Assembly (NCBI GenBank): GCA_019321725.1
Contig: CM033110.1
Location: 23,491,210 to 23,555,209 of the forward strand
Length of the DNA stretch: 64,000 nucleotides
Direction of reading: 5' to 3'
Origin: Paulownia fortunei
Taxonomy: Eukaryota > Streptophyta > Magnoliopsida > Lamiales > Paulowniaceae
Positions within the stretch are counted from its first letter, which is position 1. Every line of letters begins with the position of its first letter. Shown here in pieces: positions 60,204 to 64,000 of the stretch. Below the pieces are notes generated by a model that searched no databases, was not told the origin of the DNA, and was given only the letters and a program-made list of their open reading frames with translations. Position numbers and translations under genes: made by a program.

Positions 60204-62710
60204 GCAAAAAGATGTGGGAGGCGATTCTACTTCATCAATCCTCCCCAGTATCTAGTTTCAAGTAAAGCGCTTTCTTGTGAAATCCCACCGGGAGGGCAGT
60301 AACGATTTTGTCTCGTTTGTAACTTAACAGTTACTAACATTCCTCCGAATGAGAGGGAACATGGCCGCTCCAACATTCAACGTCGGCCCATTTCGTTGAA
60401 GAGTGGGCTGCTTTGTTACCCAATTATGGTTTTTTAGGTTAGTTTCCATTTGGGCCATAACTCTTGATGTGATATTACTTGCTCAATAAAAAATTATTAT
60501 AAATTTTTTAGTGCAAGAATTTAGCTCTTTTGTTTAAATACCGGATTTTCCTGAGGAATTAAAGCACTAAAAAATATTTTCCTTTCATCTGATTGTAAAT
60601 AAACATGCCAAAGGAAATATTGTATAATTCTAATTGATGTGCACAAAATTCAATTGTAAGGGTAAATAAGGAAATTAGCCCCATAAGAGTAAAAAATTGT
60701 AATCAATACTTCATTTTTACTTAAGAGTAAAAAATTGTAAGGGTAAATAATAAAAATTCAACCGATCAATTATATCTTATTATTATATTATATAAAATAA
60801 TAATATAATAAATTAATTATCATGTAATACATTTTAAATATAAAAAAAATATCTATATAAGTTTTTTTAATAAAATACAAAATTCAAATAAATATATAAA
60901 TATAATAAAATATTAAATTTAATTTTTTTTAAAAAATAAAAAACTAAACTGATCAAACTGATTCAACTAATTTTAATCGATCTTACCAAAAATTTGATTT
61001 TATATGACTTACTAGACTAACTTCTAATTTTAAATTGAATCCACGAAACAATCCAATTTTAAAAATATAACCCGCGCCCCCAACCACAATGCTAGCACAC
61101 TCATGCTACATACATAATACAAGATTTTTTTGGAAGTTCACACCTATTAAAAAAGTGTAGTACAACTCTTTATTACCTTCAACTCAATTATAAATCTCTT
61201 TTAGGTAAAGATAAAAAGTGAGCTCTACTCTTACAGTCTTTATTTGAATTTTATTTTATGATTTTTTTAATGGTTTGTTGTGCTTCAGTGAGGTCCGCTT
61301 AATCAACTTCAGCATTCCTAACTCGAAAGTGAGCTCTAAGAATCTAACTAGCTACACCATAGAGACAATTTTCAACCACATCAGTAATTAAGAGAAATCT
61401 TTAATAATTTATATACTTACATCATTAATTTTTGATGATACTTAAGTGCACTTAGAACATACTACTAAGAATTTATGTTTATTCTTCCTACAGAAAAGAA
61501 TAATAATATAAATAATTGATTCACTCAAAATAAACAAACAATTTGATTGCCCAAATTATATAAATTGATCGAGTCCCACAGATCCAAATACAAGAAATTA
61601 AATATACATTTTTCAAACATCATCAAGAATCTAAACCCGTTCTCTCTAATGATTGTGTTCACTGGTATCCTGTTGATTTCTGAAATTAATATAGTTGGCA
61701 TTAATTGTTTTTAAATAGAGAAGCTAAATAATACTATCTTAATTAAGGACAAGGAGTGTTAATACACATAATGACATGCTCATAATTCTGTACACATTGC
61801 CATCATGCTAGACTTACTAGTGAATTAATTTGTGGAAAATGTCGCACCCTTGTACAAGTTGAGCTGAAAAGCATACAGTTGACGTTGATTTAGCAGAATG
61901 ACACTTTGTACATATTATGAATTGATATTAACAGGAGCTTGTAATTTAGTGGGTTTTTTTTTTTTAAAAAAAAAGATATTTTCTAATTGTAACAAATCAT
62001 TTCCACATCCATACGACAAGCCATGGAAGGAGAGAAAAAAATTGAGAACATATATGGAAGCACAATAGTGGAGAAGAAGATGGCAATCTGTTGTTATAGC
62101 TACCATTGATTCTGATATGGAAGCTTTTAAATAGTCATTGGGTACAAACTTATAATTTGTCATTGTCTATAGTTGAATATTAGTTTCAAAATAAATATGG
62201 AATGGACTGTAGGATGGTTGCTCATACAGATTTGGTTAGACCAAGGGAGGCCAGTGAAGCTAGCTGATGAGTTGGGATCATTTGGTGGCAAGAAAAACGG
62301 GGGTGGCGCCATGGTGGCCGAGGGCGGTGGTAGGTGGATGGTGAGAGGAGGCAGTCAGTGGCCATGAAGCCCATCATCATCACTCTTTGAACAATCACTA
62401 ATCTTCTTCCAATAGTGGGTGCACATGCACAGGGACATGGAGTGAATAATGAGGTGCAAAATTAATCAAATACTGGTTAGATAAGTAAGATGGTTAGATC
62501 TACCTAATCTATGAACTGGCATGAACAAAAAAATTGCCTAAGTTGACCTGTTGTGTGTTCCTCATAAGTACGGATGGGAGGGAGAAATTACTAAAATTGA
62601 AAAACAATAGATTTGCTGAATCAAGATTCCCAAAAATCAGATAAAAAAGAATTCCTCCATTCAAGATCTCAGTTGTAAATGTCTAGAACTTGACAAATCT
62701 ATATATGAAA

Positions 62711-62789
62711 CACTTGGCTTCTCCTTATTGATGCCATGAGACATGCTGAGCACTTGGCTTCTCCATATTAAAGCTATGAACATGCTGCT
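62711..62789. repeat. Imperfect 40-bp tandem duplication upstream of the TBL gene
   Basis: Copy one (62711-62750) and copy two (62751-62789) both begin CACTTGGCTTCTCC and both contain ACATGCTG near the end. They differ at a few positions and by one base in length. It lies about 90-170 bases upstream of the TBL ATG, so it may duplicate a promoter or leader element. Confidence 0.85.
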
Positions 62790-62798
62790 CTTTACATA

Positions 62799-62800
<2 letters not shown>

Positions 62801-62829
<29 letters not shown>
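62801..62829. repeat. (CT)n microsatellite in the TBL leader/promoter
   Basis: Fourteen and a half CT dinucleotides ending about 50 bases upstream of the TBL ATG, a position common for plant Y-patch or leader CT tracts. Confidence 0.95.
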
Positions 62830-62832
<3 letters not shown>

Positions 62833-62880
62833 CACAGAGACACAAAAATACAACACACAGAGTGAGCTAGAGAGGGAAAC

Positions 62881-64000
62881 ATGAAATCAGCATCACACTG
62901 CAGAGAAAAGCATCAAAATCATTTCCTCAAGAAAGAGAGATTTCACTGCTTGGTTAATACATCTTCTCTTTTCTTCTATTTAACATTTCTAACTATAACC
63001 ATCCTTTTCTGTTTTCACCTCCTTTACCACAACAGAAACATCAAATACACAGCCAACGTACAGGAATACAATCGAACCAGCACCTTCATTCAACCCCAAA
63101 AAGGTAGATTTCCATCAACTCCTATGATTACTTGAATTCATTTTTCTCAACCTGAAAGTCTTCACTTTCTGCTTGCTGCAAAAATCCTGCGCAGATGGAG
63201 AACCTGCAATTTATTCAAGGGAAAATGGATTCCAGATACGAGAGGTTCTTTATATACAAATTACAGCTGCACGACAATTCCATTCTTAAGGAACTGTTTC
63301 CTGCACGGGAGAAAGGACAGAGATTTTCTTCACTGGAGATGGAAACCAGACCAATGTGAACTCCCTCGTTTCAGCCCGGAAACCTTTCTTACTACTCTTC
63401 AAGGCAAGACAATGGCTTTCATAGGTGATTCATTAGCCCGGAATCAAATGGAATCGCTTCTCTGTCTCCTGTCAACGGTTAGTCCCCAGGATTAAACTCT
63501 TATTCTTCAAATATTAGGCCAATACATTGAGATGGAACACTTGGAAGTGGTCCAATTCTTGAAATCTTCAAACATACATTGGCACTGGCGTTTTTTTGAC
63601 TAAAGAAAGTTTGATACAGTAACTTGCCGTGGCTGCTTTCCACATGTTTGTCTATATACTAATGATTTAAGCAACCCAATTTGGAATCTAATGGAATAAA
63701 TTAAAATGTAAATCAGCAAATTGAACAGGAGAAAGGTAGCGCCAACAGTAAAGAAAGACACACTTTTATGATTCCCCTAATTGTGGAAATGATTATGTGT
63801 AGGTAAGTGTCTTAATCTGTGTGTTTTTGTCATTGCTCACATTTATTAATATTCTCTCATATTTGAGCACTTTGCAAACTTGTTCCCATTTGCAAGAATT
63901 TGAAATTATGCTTGGATCTTTTGTTTCCTTGATGCCAAAATTGAATCTTTTCTAATAGCAATGGGACCTTGCTTAGATGGCAATGACTAAAAAGTTTAAA
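62881..64000 (+). CDS. Trichome birefringence-like (TBL) polysaccharide O-acetyltransferase, 5' part only; frame break near start of exon 2
   Basis: Exon 1 is 62881-63103 and exon 2 is 63195-63477. A long intron then runs off the window, so the C-terminal half with the DxxH motif is not visible. Exon 1 encodes a short cytosolic N-terminus and a signal anchor (about residues 29-49), as in Golgi type-II proteins. Exon 2 encodes the TBL domain: CNLFKGKWIPDTRGSLYTNY, CFLHGRKDRDFLHWRWKPDQ, CELPRF, and the GDS nucleophile block MAFIGDSLARNQMESLLCLL. TBL proteins acetylate wall polysaccharides (xylan, mannan, xyloglucan or pectin) in the Golgi. Exon 1 ends in phase 1, but the domain lies one frame away from the entry at 63195. 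Entry reads DGEP and then leaves the frame; one extra T in CCTGC at about 63205 would join DGEP directly to CNLFKG. The subgroup resembles TBL19-26; substrate unknown. Confidence 0.85.

Larger units (their letters stand above)
60204..62880. other. Intergenic region between divergent genes, no gene seen
   Basis: AT-rich DNA between the LTO1-like gene (minus) and the TBL gene (plus), with both promoters. Very AT-rich at about 60770-60960. It ends with a 40-bp tandem duplication and a CT tract upstream of the TBL gene. No coding exon recognised. Confidence 0.55.

Noticed and set aside
62173..62367. 64-codon Gly-rich open frame upstream of the TBL gene
   Set aside because: No family features or conserved start context, and the low-complexity Gly run suggests chance.
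1..64000. A novel multi-gene defence, biosynthetic or CRISPR-like system
   Set aside because: The genes are unrelated conserved plant families with their own promoters. There is no regular spaced repeat array and no cluster of pathway enzymes.

Overview
This 64 kb window is nuclear DNA from a flowering plant, almost certainly a eudicot. Genes carry short GT..AG introns in AT-rich sequence and are separated by long AT-rich intergenic stretches with microsatellites and small mobile elements. The gene set is plant-specific: a plastid ferredoxin-thioredoxin reductase subunit, a class III peroxidase, a U-box/ARM E3 ligase, an arabinogalactan peptide, a CSLC glucan synthase, a trichome birefringence-like (TBL) protein and SAG101. 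SAG101 is known from dicots and is missing from monocots, which supports a dicot. I cannot name the species.

Layout. Plus strand: the FTR catalytic subunit (1119-3967) and a SAM-domain protein (5748-9133). Minus strand: a two-AN1-finger stress-associated protein (9772-10501). Plus strand: an intronless U-box/ARM gene (14389-15891). Minus strand: a class III peroxidase (19066-20066), SAG101 (22915-25710), the GPI ethanolamine-phosphate transferase 1 gene PIGN in 18 exons (26649-34448), an AG-peptide (35865-36077), a decayed proline-rich GASA-like relic (about 36989-37490), a plastid-targeted HMA-fold protein without metal-binding cysteines (38344-40257), an RNase H1 protein with a viroplasmin-like N-terminal domain (41776-45670), a CSLC xyloglucan backbone synthase (47548-50135) and an LTO1/Yae1-type protein (59781-60203). 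The plus-strand start of a TBL O-acetyltransferase (62881 onward) runs off the right edge. Exon structures for the multi-exon genes were built by hand from splice sites and reading phase. All phases close except at the places noted below.

The genes are not an operon and do not form one pathway. Some themes recur. CSLC, TBL, peroxidase and AG-peptide act on the cell wall or secretory pathway. PIGN makes the GPI anchor that AG-peptides use. SAG101, the U-box protein and the AN1 protein belong to families tied to immunity or stress.

Most notable observations. (1) Single-base reading-frame breaks lie inside otherwise well conserved domains of the AN1 gene, the peroxidase and the TBL gene, with a possible fourth in SAG101. 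Each looks like one base lost from a run of two or three identical bases, so shared sequence error is as likely as real mutation. (2) A tRNA-derived SINE at 55236-55525 is intact, with A box, B box, poly-A and a 10-bp target-site duplication. (3) SAG101 has Cys in place of the lipase nucleophile Ser, and a 13-bp tandem repeat duplicates its last splice acceptor. (4) A GASA14-like relic carries several frame breaks. (5) There are young tandem duplications and a 31-bp minisatellite. I found no sign of a novel multi-gene system, CRISPR array or biosynthetic cluster.
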